Source of the DNA: Pseudomonas paracarnis
GTDB taxonomy: Bacteria > Pseudomonadota > Gammaproteobacteria > Pseudomonadales > Pseudomonadaceae
DNA: 64,000 nt
Reading direction: 5' to 3'
Assembly: GCF_904063055.1 (NCBI RefSeq)
Contig: NZ_CAJFCN010000006.1
Coordinates: forward strand, 62,001-126,000
Shown: positions 1-7,247 of the stretch, piece after piece
How positions within the stretch are numbered: position 1 is the first letter of the stretch
How the letters are laid out: every line of letters starts with the position of its first letter
Translations under genes and position numbers: made by a program
Notes under the pieces: model-generated
The model's input: the letters and a program-made list of their open reading frames with translations, nothing else
Database searches by the model: none
What the model was told of the DNA's origin: nothing

Positions 1-542
1 TTCTTGGGTCCCAGGCTGCCCATCAAACTCAGCGCGCCCTGGCTCATGCCGTGATAGCCGCCCTGGAACGACAGCACGGTGCTGCGCCCGGTGGCGGTGC
101 GCACCAGCTTCAACGCGGCTTCCACCGCATCGGTGCCGGTGGGGCCGCAGAACTGGATTTTCGCTTCTCGCGCCAGCTCCGAAGGCAGCAAACCGAACAG
201 GTCCTGCACGAATTGATCCTTGACCGGCGTGGTCAGGTCCAGGGTGTGCAGGGGCAGTTCGTCGCTCAGCACTTGCTGGATGGCCTGGATCACCACCGGG
301 TGGTTATGCCCCAGCGCCAGGGTTCCGGCGCCGGCCAGGCAATCGATGAACCGACGCCCCTCGACGTCCTCCACGTAGATCCCCTTGGCGCGCTTGAGCG
401 CCAAGGGGATGCGCCGAGGGTAGCTGCGGGCGTTGGATTCCTGCTGGCGCTGGCGGGCCAGCAGCGGGCTTTCGTCAAACTGATAGAGCGTTTCCGCGGC
501 CTGCACCGGGGCGTCTTCGATACGGCTGGTAGCGACTGACAT
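1..542 (-). CDS. pvdH: PvdH, diaminobutyrate--2-oxoglutarate aminotransferase (N-terminal part, cut by window edge)
   Basis: This is the first 180 or so residues of a class III PLP-dependent aminotransferase. The family converts aspartate semialdehyde to L-2,4-diaminobutyrate, a building block of pyoverdine. Visible family signatures are [15 protein letters not shown] (PLP-phosphate region) and [12 protein letters not shown]. The PLP lysine lies beyond the window. The ATG at 542 is preceded by GAGGGA at a normal distance. The assignment to PvdH rather than another diaminobutyrate aminotransferase rests on the perfect PvdS-type promoter at 637-660 and on pvdL, pvdG and pvdS in the same window. 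The gene runs off the left edge, so the rest cannot be assessed. Confidence 0.88.
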   Translation of the reverse strand, partial: MSVATSRIEDAPVQAAETLYQFDESPLLARQRQQESNARSYPRRIPLALKRAKGIYVEDVEGRRFIDCLAGAGTLALGHNHPVVIQAIQQVLSDELPLHTLDLTTPVKDQFVQDLFGLLPSELAREAKIQFCGPTGTDAVEAALKLVRTATGRSTVLSFQGGYHGMSQGALSLMGSLGPK

Positions 543-636
543 CTCTGGATCCCTCAATACGCTGTTGATCGTGACCAAACTGCCGATCCGTTGGCGTCTG
601 GCCCAAGGGCATGCGCACGGATTTCCTGTTGTGGAG

Positions 637-660
637 ACGCTTCAGGTGCACGGGGATTTA
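637..660 (-). promoter_or_regulatory. PvdS-dependent (iron-starvation) promoter of pvdH
   Basis: On the minus strand TAAAT (660-656) is followed after exactly 16 bases by CGT (639-637). This is the IS-box pattern used by the ECF sigma factor PvdS, and the flanking CCTAAATCCCC also fits. It lies about 95 bp upstream of the pvdH start. Recognition by PvdS is inferred from the consensus. Confidence 0.75.
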
Positions 661-697
661 GGAAGTTGGTCGGATATTTACCGATTGTGGGGAGATT

Positions 698-793
698 AAA
701 ATGTGGGAGCGGGCTTGCTCGCGAAGGCAGTGTGTCAGTCGCTGCATCGGTTACTGCACTACCGCTTTCGCAGGCAAGCCAGCTTCCACATTT
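698..793. repeat. REPIN (inverted pair of REP sequences)
   Basis: Two REP-like arms in inverted orientation, AAATGTGGGAGCGGGCTTGC on the left and GCAAGCCAGCTTCCACATTT on the right, flank a short non-palindromic middle. The same core recurs at 33111, 41842, 42290, 56903 and 57433. It lies between pvdH and the amidase gene and has no coding signal. Confidence 0.8.
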
Positions 794-802
794 GAACAGC
801 GC

Positions 803-1576
803 TCAGCTCCGAAGCCCGCGGTATTTTTCATTCAGCGCATAAAGAATCGCGCACGTCTCTGCATCCAGGAATCCACAATAATCCCGTGGCCGAAAGTGCA
901 TCTGGAACGCCCGGGTGCGCTGCTCAAAGGCCCGGCGATTCTGCGCCGGCTTATACCCATAACGCTGAAACGCCCTCTCCACCTCGACCTCCGGCGGCAA
1001 GCCGAGACAAAAGCGGCGCTGGTACATCGCCCGCGTCTGCTCATCAAACCAAGCCCCAATGCCGGCTTCATGCAGCAGACGCCAGGGCAACCGAGGCCCA
1101 GGGTCGCTCTTGCGCCAGTAGGCCACGTCCGAATGCCCGAGCCAGTCAGTGGGGCCCACCTGCGGATAGCGCTCCAGCAGGTCGCGAAGCAATTCAATCA
1201 GTAGGTCAATCTGTGCCGGTGCGTACTCCGGAAAGGTAAAGCCCCCCGCTTCATCCCGCGCCAGGTTGACGATTTCAATGCCCACCGAGCGGCTGTTGAG
1301 ATCGGCCTTCCCCGCCCAATAGCTCACGCCTGCGTGCCAGGCGCGCTGGTTCTCGCCCACCAGGCGAAACACCCGCAGCTCTTCATAACCGGCAGCACAG
1401 TAGCTGGGTTCAGCGGGATCGGGCAGCAGATAGTGAGCGCTGACGCCATCTTGGGTGAGGGTGCGTAGCGATGAAGAAAAGGGCGCGGCGGTGTAGTGCA
1501 CAATCACCTGTTGCACGGATTCGCCGCGGCGGTCGTTGAAATCCCTGGCAGGGAAACTGGTGTCGATTACCAACAT
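803..1576 (-). CDS. ampDh3: N-acetylmuramoyl-L-alanine amidase, AmpDh3-like
   Basis: A 257-aa zinc amidase of the AmpD/Amidase_2 family, predicted to cleave the bond between N-acetylmuramic acid and the stem peptide. Likely zinc ligands are His27 (VIVHYTA), His148 (GHSDV) and Asp158 (KSDPGP). The conserved GIEIVN glutamate is at about residue 101. Residues 185-257 look like a C-terminal peptidoglycan-binding domain. There is no signal peptide, and the length matches AmpDh3 rather than short cytosolic AmpD. The ATG at 1576 has AAGGA nine bases upstream; a longer frame to 1609 lacks a ribosome-binding site. It probably acts in wall recycling and beta-lactamase regulation, or on cell-wall substrate outside the cell. 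The single-gene context gives no more detail. Confidence 0.88.
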   Translation of the reverse strand: MLVIDTSFPARDFNDRRGESVQQVIVHYTAAPFSSSLRTLTQDGVSAHYLLPDPAEPSYCAAGYEELRVFRLVGENQRAWHAGVSYWAGKADLNSRSVGIEIVNLARDEAGGFTFPEYAPAQIDLLIELLRDLLERYPQVGPTDWLGHSDVAYWRKSDPGPRLPWRLLHEAGIGAWFDEQTRAMYQRRFCLGLPPEVEVERAFQRYGYKPAQNRRAFEQRTRAFQMHFRPRDYCGFLDAETCAILYALNEKYRGLRS

Positions 1577-1626
1577 AAGAACAGTCCTTTTCAATTCAGG
1601 CCGACTCATTCGGCCCGTTCAAGCGC

Positions 1627-1676
1627 AAAAAAATTACCGCCATCCTGAAGGCTTGAGCCTCAGGCGGGCGGTAATT
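1627..1676 (-). terminator. Intrinsic terminator of the dsbR-dsbS operon
   Basis: AATTACCGCC at 1632-1641 pairs with GGCGGTAATT at 1667-1676, with an inner AGGC/GCCT stem. On the minus strand the hairpin is followed by a run of T (the A-run at 1627-1633). It starts 24 bp after the dsbS stop codon. Confidence 0.8.
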
Positions 1677-1699
1677 ATTTGCCACGTGAATAGGACTGC

Positions 1700-3019
1700 T
1701 CAGCGCCGCAACGGCATGCCCAGGTCGACCCGCATACCATCGGGCTGGCTGTCGAAGTGCAACGAGCAGGAACAGCGCTGCACGATCGCCTGGACAATCG
1801 CCAGGCCCAGGCCACAGCCTTCGCTGCTGCCATTGCGCCAGAAGCGTTGGGTGAGGTATTGCAGGTCTTCGCTGGAGATCTGCTGGCCATGGTCACGCAC
1901 GCGGAACACCACGTTATCCGGGGTAGAAAACACCTGCAGTTCCACGCGGGTATCGGCGGGGGTATGGCGCAAGGCGTTGTCCAGCAGGTTACGCAAGGCC
2001 GCGACGGCAAGGCCAACGGGCATTGCCACTGGAACAGGGGAAAGATCCGGCGCCAGGATCAGATCAATGCGTGAATTGTCGCCGGCGTTGGCATCCTGGA
2101 TCGCCAACCGGGCGACTTCCTCGGCACTGGATTGCAGGCCATCGTCAAACGACAGGCTGCCCTCCACCCGCGCCAGCAACAACAGTTGCTCCAGGGTGCG
2201 ATGCAAGCGGTCGGCGCCCTCCTCGGCGTGCGCCAGAGACTGGTCGCGGGCCGCGCCCTCGGTCATGCGCGCGACTTGCAGGTGGGTCTTGATCGCGGTC
2301 AACGGGCTGCGCAGCTCATGGGCGGCGTCGCCGGTCAGGCGACGTTCGCGCTCGATGGTCTTGGCGATGCGCTGCAGCAGTTGGTTCTGGGTGTCGAGCA
2401 ACGGCTTGAGTTCACTGGGCAGCGGGTGAATCTGCAAGGGTTCCAGGGAATCGGCACTGCGCCGCATCAAGGCATCACGCATACGGTTGAGCGGCACCAG
2501 GCTCTGGCCGATGCCCAGCCATAGCAGGCACAGGCAGCCCAGCAATGCCACACCGACCGGCACCGACGCCGCCAGCAGGATCGACAGGTTGAGGGCTTCA
2601 CGCTCCACCTGGCGGTCGGCGGTGGTGATCAGCAAGTCGCCACGGGACAGGGTAAAGCTGCGCCAGCCCACGCCGTCGATGATCTGGTCGCGAAAACCGC
2701 TGCGGCGCGACTCCAGCCCTTCCTCCGGCGTGGTATGGCTGCGCGCCAGGATCTCGCCGCGCAACGAACTGACCTGGCAGGCCATGCCGCCCGGCACATT
2801 CAGTTGTTCGGTACGCAAATGCGCGCCACCGCTGACGCTGGCCAGGCCCGGCATCTGCTCGGTGAGCCCGGCTACCATGCGCGCCGAAGCCACCAGGCGC
2901 TGGTCGAGGGAAAACATCATCTGGTTGCGCAAATCGTTGAGCATCCAGGCGGCCGCCAGCACCCAGATCAGTACAAAAGCGGCGCCCAGCTTGAACGTCA
3001 GGCGCAGGCGCAAGCTCAT
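1700..3019 (-). CDS. dsbS: DsbS-like sensor histidine kinase (copper/redox two-component system)
   Basis: A 439-aa inner-membrane histidine kinase. It has a TM segment at about 12-28, a periplasmic sensor to about 140, a second TM at about 146-168, a HAMP-like linker, the H-box AAHELRSPL (His at about 234) and an HATPase_c domain (GLGLAI near the C terminus). The periplasmic loop carries a single cysteine, residue 81 (82 if the GTG at 3022 is used). In P. aeruginosa DsbS a periplasmic cysteine is reported to bind copper, and the gene order here (kinase, regulator, divergent dsbD operon) matches. The ATG at 3019 overlaps the dsbR stop by one base; the GTG three bases upstream is an equally possible start. 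The copper role is inferred from synteny. Confidence 0.87.
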   Translation of the reverse strand: MSLRLRLTFKLGAAFVLIWVLAAAWMLNDLRNQMMFSLDQRLVASARMVAGLTEQMPGLASVSGGAHLRTEQLNVPGGMACQVSSLRGEILARSHTTPEEGLESRRSGFRDQIIDGVGWRSFTLSRGDLLITTADRQVEREALNLSILLAASVPVGVALLGCLCLLWLGIGQSLVPLNRMRDALMRRSADSLEPLQIHPLPSELKPLLDTQNQLLQRIAKTIERERRLTGDAAHELRSPLTAIKTHLQVARMTEGAARDQSLAHAEEGADRLHRTLEQLLLLARVEGSLSFDDGLQSSAEEVARLAIQDANAGDNSRIDLILAPDLSPVPVAMPVGLAVAALRNLLDNALRHTPADTRVELQVFSTPDNVVFRVRDHGQQISSEDLQYLTQRFWRNGSSEGCGLGLAIVQAIVQRCSCSLHFDSQPDGMRVDLGMPLRR

Positions 3020-3699
3020 CACGGCGTGTTTTCTCCCCCATCAGCGGTGCCCAGGCGATAGCCCAGCCCCCTGACGGTTTCGACGATGCCATTGCCCAAC
3101 TTGCGCCGCAGGTGGTGGATATGCACGTTGAGGGCGTTGCTTTCCAGTTCGTCGCTGAAGCCGTAGACGCTGTCCTTGAGCTGTTCACTGGACAGTACGC
3201 GGCCCTTGTTGTGCAAAAGCGCCTGCAACAACGCCTGTTCACGCCGGGACAAATCTACCGGCTGGCCGCCGAGGAAGGTCTCGCGGCTGCTGGGGTCGTA
3301 GGCCAGGCGGCCATGTTCGATCAGATTGACGCTGCGTCCCGCCACACGGCGCAGCAGGGTTTGCAGGCGAGCAGCGAGTTCACGCAGGTCGAAGGGCTTG
3401 AGCAGGTAGTCGTCGGCGCCGGCTTGCAGGCCGTCGACGCGGTTGGTCACCGAGTCCCGCGCGGTGAGGATCAGCACCGGAATGTCCAACCCCTGGCTGC
3501 GCTGTTGTTGCAGCAGCTTGAGGCCGTCTTCGTCGGGCAGGCCAAGGTCGAGCACCATAATGTCGAAGGCCGCGGCCTTGAGCATCGCCCGCGCCGCCGA
3601 GGCCGTGGCCACGCGCTCCACGGTAAAGCCCTGGGCGGTCAGGCCGGCCACGATGCCACTGGCGATCAGTTCGTCGTCTTCACAGACCAGTACGTGCAT
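3019..3699 (-). CDS. dsbR: DsbR-like OmpR-family response regulator
   Basis: A 226-aa regulator with an N-terminal receiver (acidic pair CEDD, phospho-acceptor Asp51 in VLDLGLP, switch lysine in LLKPFD) and a C-terminal winged-helix DNA-binding domain (about 125-220). It is translationally coupled to the kinase gene and divergent from dsbD across a 175-bp region. That arrangement suggests it controls the dsb operon. A tandem GTTAAT-N5-GTTAAT sequence in this region is a plausible binding site. Other OmpR-type systems (QseB/PmrA-like) are the nearest relatives; the DsbR name rests on gene context. Confidence 0.87.
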   Translation of the reverse strand: MHVLVCEDDELIASGIVAGLTAQGFTVERVATASAARAMLKAAAFDIMVLDLGLPDEDGLKLLQQQRSQGLDIPVLILTARDSVTNRVDGLQAGADDYLLKPFDLRELAARLQTLLRRVAGRSVNLIEHGRLAYDPSSRETFLGGQPVDLSRREQALLQALLHNKGRVLSSEQLKDSVYGFSDELESNALNVHIHHLRRKLGNGIVETVRGLGYRLGTADGGENTP

Positions 3700-3809
3700 G
3701 GTTAACCCTTCATGAAAGATGGCGCGATTAGAAAAGCCACGGATTAAGCGCGCATTATGCCGCTAAAGTTCGCAACACCGGACAATCCCTACGCTCTAGA
3801 ATAGCGGCG

Positions 3810-3826
3810 GTTAATCATCGGTTAAT
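3810..3826 (+). promoter_or_regulatory. Tandem direct repeat, candidate DsbR binding site
   Basis: GTTAAT-N5-GTTAAT is an exact direct repeat with 11-bp period, 49 bp upstream of the dsbD ATG. This is the classic layout of OmpR/PhoB-family operators. The partner protein is inferred from the divergent regulator gene. Confidence 0.5.
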
Positions 3827-3874
3827 CAACGCCACACATTGTGTGCCTCACTTGCATCGAACTAAGGCTTGACC

Positions 3875-5602
3875 ATGCGGCATCTGTTTACCTTTCTGCT
3901 GGTGTTGTTCGCGGGATTCGCCCAGGCAGCGCCGGGCAGCCCCTTCGAAACCAAACCCGACTTCCTCCCGGTGGGCAAAGCCTTCGCCTTTACCTCCGAA
4001 CGTCTTGAGAGCGGCGAAACCCAGCTGTTTTGGCAGATTGCCGACGGTTATTACCTGTACCAGCAACGCATGAAGTTCGACGGCCTGGCCGAAAAACCCG
4101 TGCTGCCCGAGGGTGAAGCCCATAGCGACGAGTTCTTTGGCGAGCAGCAAGTCTATCGCCAGGGCCTGGAAGTGAAGATCCCCGCCGGCACCACCGGCCA
4201 GGTCAAGCTCGGCTGGCAGGGCTGCGCCGATGCGGGTCTGTGCTATCCGCCGCAGTCGATCACCGTGGACCTGGGCGGCAACCCGGCCGTCGCCGCGACC
4301 GCGCAAGCCCAGGACCAAAGCCTGGCCAGCGGCCTGCAACAGCGCAGCCTGGGGTGGAGCCTGCTGGTGTTCTTCGGCCTGGGCCTGCTGTTGGCGTTTG
4401 CGCCCTGCTCGTTGCCGATGCTGCCGATCCTCGCCGGCCTGGTGGTGGGCAGTGGCGCCAGCCCGCGCCGTGGCTTTGCCCTGGCCGGCAGTTACGTGGT
4501 GTGCATGGCGCTGGTGTATGCCGCCCTGGGGGTGATGGCCGCGTTGCTCGGCGCCAACCTGGCGGCGTTGCTGCAAACCCCGTGGATCCTTGGCAGCTTT
4601 GCGGCGTTGTTCGTGCTGCTCGCCCTGCCGATGTTCGGCTTCTTTGAACTGCAACTGCCCGCCTTCCTGCGCGACCGCCTCGATAACGTCAGCCGCCAGC
4701 AAAGCGGTGGCAGCCTGGTGGGTGCCGGTGTGCTCGGCGCATTGTCCGGCCTGCTGGTGGGGCCGTGCATGACCGCGCCCCTGGCCGGCGCCCTGTTGTA
4801 TATCGCTCAAAGCGGCAATGCGCTGCACGGCGGCCTGATCCTGTTCGCCATGGGCATCGGTATCGGCATTCCGTTGTTGCTGTTGGTCACTGTGGGCAAC
4901 CGCTTCCTGCCCAAGCCGGGTACCTGGATGAACGTGCTCAAGGGCATCTTCGGCTTCCTGTTCCTGGGCACCGCGGTGCTGATGATTCGCCCGGTAGTCG
5001 GCGACAGCCTGTGGATCGGCCTGTGGGGCGCCTTGGCGCTGGTGATGGCGTACTGCGGCTGGGCGCTGGCCCGTGAGTCCGGCCTGGCGGCCAAGGTATT
5101 CGGCGCCGGTTCCCTGGTGCTGGGCCTGTGGGGCGCGGTGCTGGTGGTGGGGGCGGCCGGTGGCAGCGATGAGCTGTGGCAACCCTTGAAGGTTTACAGC
5201 GGCTCAAAGGTCGCCGGTGCACCGAGCGCCCACGATGCCTTCACCACGGTAAGCGACCCGGCCGTACTGCAAAGCCAACTCGACAGCGCCAAGGCCCAGG
5301 GCCAGTGGGTGCTGTTGGACTATTACGCCGACTGGTGCGTGTCGTGCAAGATCATGGAAAAACAGGTGTTCGGCAAACCCGAGGTGATGGACGCGCTCAA
5401 AAACGTGCGCTTGCTGCGCCTGGACGTCACCGCCGACAACGCCGCCAGCCGCGAGCTGCTGGGCCGCTACAAAGTGCCAGGGCCACCGAGCTTCGTGTGG
5501 ATCGGCCCGGACGGTGAAGAACGCCGCGCCCAACGCATCACCGGGGAAGTAGACGCCGCCGCCTTCCTGCAACGCTGGACCCAGACGCGGGACGCTCTCT
5601 GA
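3875..5602 (+). CDS. dsbD: DsbD, thiol:disulfide interchange protein
   Basis: A 575-aa electron conduit that passes reducing power from cytoplasmic thioredoxin across the inner membrane to periplasmic oxidoreductases. A signal peptide (about 1-19) precedes the N-terminal DsbD-alpha domain with Cys117 and Cys123. The central eight-TM region has the redox pair Cys178 (APCSLPMLP) and Cys298 (VGPCMTAP). The C-terminal thioredoxin-like domain has WCVSC (Cys488/491). All six catalytic cysteines are present. The ATG at 3875 has AAGG seven bases upstream. It overlaps the next gene by one base, indicating a three-gene operon with the TlpA-like protein and DsbG. Confidence 0.95.
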   Translation: MRHLFTFLLVLFAGFAQAAPGSPFETKPDFLPVGKAFAFTSERLESGETQLFWQIADGYYLYQQRMKFDGLAEKPVLPEGEAHSDEFFGEQQVYRQGLEVKIPAGTTGQVKLGWQGCADAGLCYPPQSITVDLGGNPAVAATAQAQDQSLASGLQQRSLGWSLLVFFGLGLLLAFAPCSLPMLPILAGLVVGSGASPRRGFALAGSYVVCMALVYAALGVMAALLGANLAALLQTPWILGSFAALFVLLALPMFGFFELQLPAFLRDRLDNVSRQQSGGSLVGAGVLGALSGLLVGPCMTAPLAGALLYIAQSGNALHGGLILFAMGIGIGIPLLLLVTVGNRFLPKPGTWMNVLKGIFGFLFLGTAVLMIRPVVGDSLWIGLWGALALVMAYCGWALARESGLAAKVFGAGSLVLGLWGAVLVVGAAGGSDELWQPLKVYSGSKVAGAPSAHDAFTTVSDPAVLQSQLDSAKAQGQWVLLDYYADWCVSCKIMEKQVFGKPEVMDALKNVRLLRLDVTADNAASRELLGRYKVPGPPSFVWIGPDGEERRAQRITGEVDAAAFLQRWTQTRDAL

Positions 5603-6447
5603 TGCTGACCCTTACCATCGGCACCTTCGCCATCGCCCTGAATCACCTGCTGCTGATCAGCGCGCTGATTCTCGCCACCCTGGTGGGCTGGCGCGTGGCC
5701 AAGCGCGGCGGCGAAAACCCGGAGTCGGTGCTGTTCAGCCTGTTTCTGCTGGGCCTGCTCGCCGCCCGGGTCAGCTTTGTGCTGATGTACTGGAGTTATT
5801 ACAGCAACGACTGGGTGGAAATGGTCGACCTGCGTGACGGCGGCTTTCTCGCCTGGCCCGGGATCATCGCGCTGATCCTCGGCGCGCTGGCGTACGGCTG
5901 GCGTCGCCCGACCCTTCGCAAGCCGCTCAGCGCCGGGGTGATCACCGGCCTGTTGTTCTGGGGCATGACCAGCCTGTCCCTGAGCCTGTACGAAAAAGGC
6001 ACACGCCTGCCGGACATCACCCTGCGCAATGCCAATGGCGAGGTGGTGCAACTGGCGGATTATCAGGGCGGCCCCTTGGTGATCAACCTGTGGGCCACCT
6101 GGTGCCCGCCGTGCCGGCGCGAAATGCCCGTACTGGAAAACGCCCAGCGCATGCGCCCCGACGTGACCTTCCTGTTCGTCAACCAGGCCGAAAGCATGCA
6201 AAGCGTCAGCACCTACCTGGCCACCCAGGGCCTGACCCTGGACAACGTGCTGTTCGACGCCAGCGGCCGCCTCGGCCAGGCCGTGGGTTCCATGGCCTTG
6301 CCGACTACGCTGTTCTACCAAGCCGATGGGCGCCTGATCAACAGCCACCTGGGCGAACTCTCCGAAGCCAGCCTGGCTCGTGCCATGGAACCCTTCGACA
6401 ACACCACAACAAGGAAACCGACATGCCTCGCCTCCGCCACCTGCTGA
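5602..6447 (+). CDS. Membrane-anchored TlpA/DsbE-like thioredoxin with Lgt-like N-terminal membrane domain
   Basis: A 281-aa protein in two parts. Residues 1-130 contain about four hydrophobic segments, with a stretch (AARVSFVLMYW ... DGGFLAWPG) that resembles a shortened prolipoprotein diacylglyceryl transferase (Lgt) fold. Residues 135-275 are a periplasmic thioredoxin-like domain with WATWCPPC (Cys168, Cys171). It is probably a reductase fed by the adjacent DsbD, equivalent to the middle gene of the P. aeruginosa dsbD2 cluster. The start ATG shares a base with the dsbD stop, and the 3' end overlaps dsbG by 25 bases. Whether the membrane domain has any lipid-transfer activity is unknown; it may only be an anchor. 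Confidence 0.85.
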   Translation: MLTLTIGTFAIALNHLLLISALILATLVGWRVAKRGGENPESVLFSLFLLGLLAARVSFVLMYWSYYSNDWVEMVDLRDGGFLAWPGIIALILGALAYGWRRPTLRKPLSAGVITGLLFWGMTSLSLSLYEKGTRLPDITLRNANGEVVQLADYQGGPLVINLWATWCPPCRREMPVLENAQRMRPDVTFLFVNQAESMQSVSTYLATQGLTLDNVLFDASGRLGQAVGSMALPTTLFYQADGRLINSHLGELSEASLARAMEPFDNTTTRKPTCLASATC

Positions 6448-7184
6448 CCCTGCTGCCTTTGACGCTAGCCGCTACGCTGGCCCAGGCCGAAGACCTGCCG
6501 GCCCCGATCAAACAGATCGAAGCCAAAGGTGCCAAGATCATCGGCAAATTCGATGCCCCCAGCGGCCTCACCGGCTACGCCGCCCAGTACCAGAACCGTG
6601 GCATGGCCCTGTACCTGACCGCCGACGGCAAGCACGTGATCGCGGGCAACCTGTACGACGCCCAAGGCAATGACCTGAGCACCGCGCCCCTGGAAAAACT
6701 GGTGTACGCGCCGATGGCCAAGGAAGTCTGGGCCAAGATGGAAAACAGCAGCTGGATCCAGGACGGCGACAAAAATGCCCCGCGCATCGTCTACCTGTTC
6801 AGCGACCCCAACTGCCCGTACTGCAATATGTTCTGGGAACGGGCGCGCCCGTGGGTGAAGGCCGGCAAGGTGCAGTTGCGCCACATCATGGTCGGCATCA
6901 TCCGCGAAGACAGCCCAGGCAAATCCGCGGCCCTGCTCGCCGCCAAAGACCCGCAAAAAGCCCTGCAAGAACACGAAGCCGCCGGCAAGGGCAGCAAGCT
7001 CAAGGCGCTGGAAAAGATCCCGGCCGAGGTCGAGGCCAAGCTTGATGCCAATATGAAGCTGATGGATGAACTGGAGTTGTCGGCGACGCCGGCGATCTTC
7101 TATCTGGATGACAAGGGTGGGTTGCAGCAGCAGCAAGGGGCGCCGTCGCCGGAGAAGTTGGTGAAGATTCTTGGGCCGAAGTAA
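6423..7184 (+). CDS. dsbG: DsbG-like periplasmic thiol:disulfide isomerase
   Basis: A 253-aa DsbC/DsbG-family protein. It has a signal peptide (1-22, ending AQA), an N-terminal dimerisation domain (about 25-90) and a thioredoxin domain with CPYC at 131-134, followed by a cis-proline loop (SATPAI). It is expected to isomerise wrong disulfides or protect single cysteines from sulfenylation, kept reduced by DsbD upstream. It is the last gene of the operon; its start lies inside the preceding gene with GGAAA upstream. DsbC and DsbG are hard to separate by eye; the length and three-gene context favour DsbG. Confidence 0.9.
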   Translation: MPRLRHLLTLLPLTLAATLAQAEDLPAPIKQIEAKGAKIIGKFDAPSGLTGYAAQYQNRGMALYLTADGKHVIAGNLYDAQGNDLSTAPLEKLVYAPMAKEVWAKMENSSWIQDGDKNAPRIVYLFSDPNCPYCNMFWERARPWVKAGKVQLRHIMVGIIREDSPGKSAALLAAKDPQKALQEHEAAGKGSKLKALEKIPAEVEAKLDANMKLMDELELSATPAIFYLDDKGGLQQQQGAPSPEKLVKILGPK

Positions 7185-7206
7185 TCAGCCCTAAGTTCGT
7201 GAACAA

Positions 7207-7232
7207 GAATGCCTGTGTTAACGCAGGCATTC
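7207..7232. terminator. Hairpin between convergent dsbG and Ig-like gene
   Basis: GAATGCCTG pairs perfectly with CAGGCATTC around an 8-base loop, in the gap between two convergent genes. The following T-tract is poor on both strands, so it is a plausible but weak bidirectional terminator. Confidence 0.55.
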
Positions 7233-7247
7233 TCGTCATGGCCCCGA

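Noticed and set aside
3848..5182. Minus-strand open frame of 444 codons opposite dsbD
   Set aside because: Gln/His-rich antisense shadow; dsbD on the plus strand has all six catalytic cysteines.
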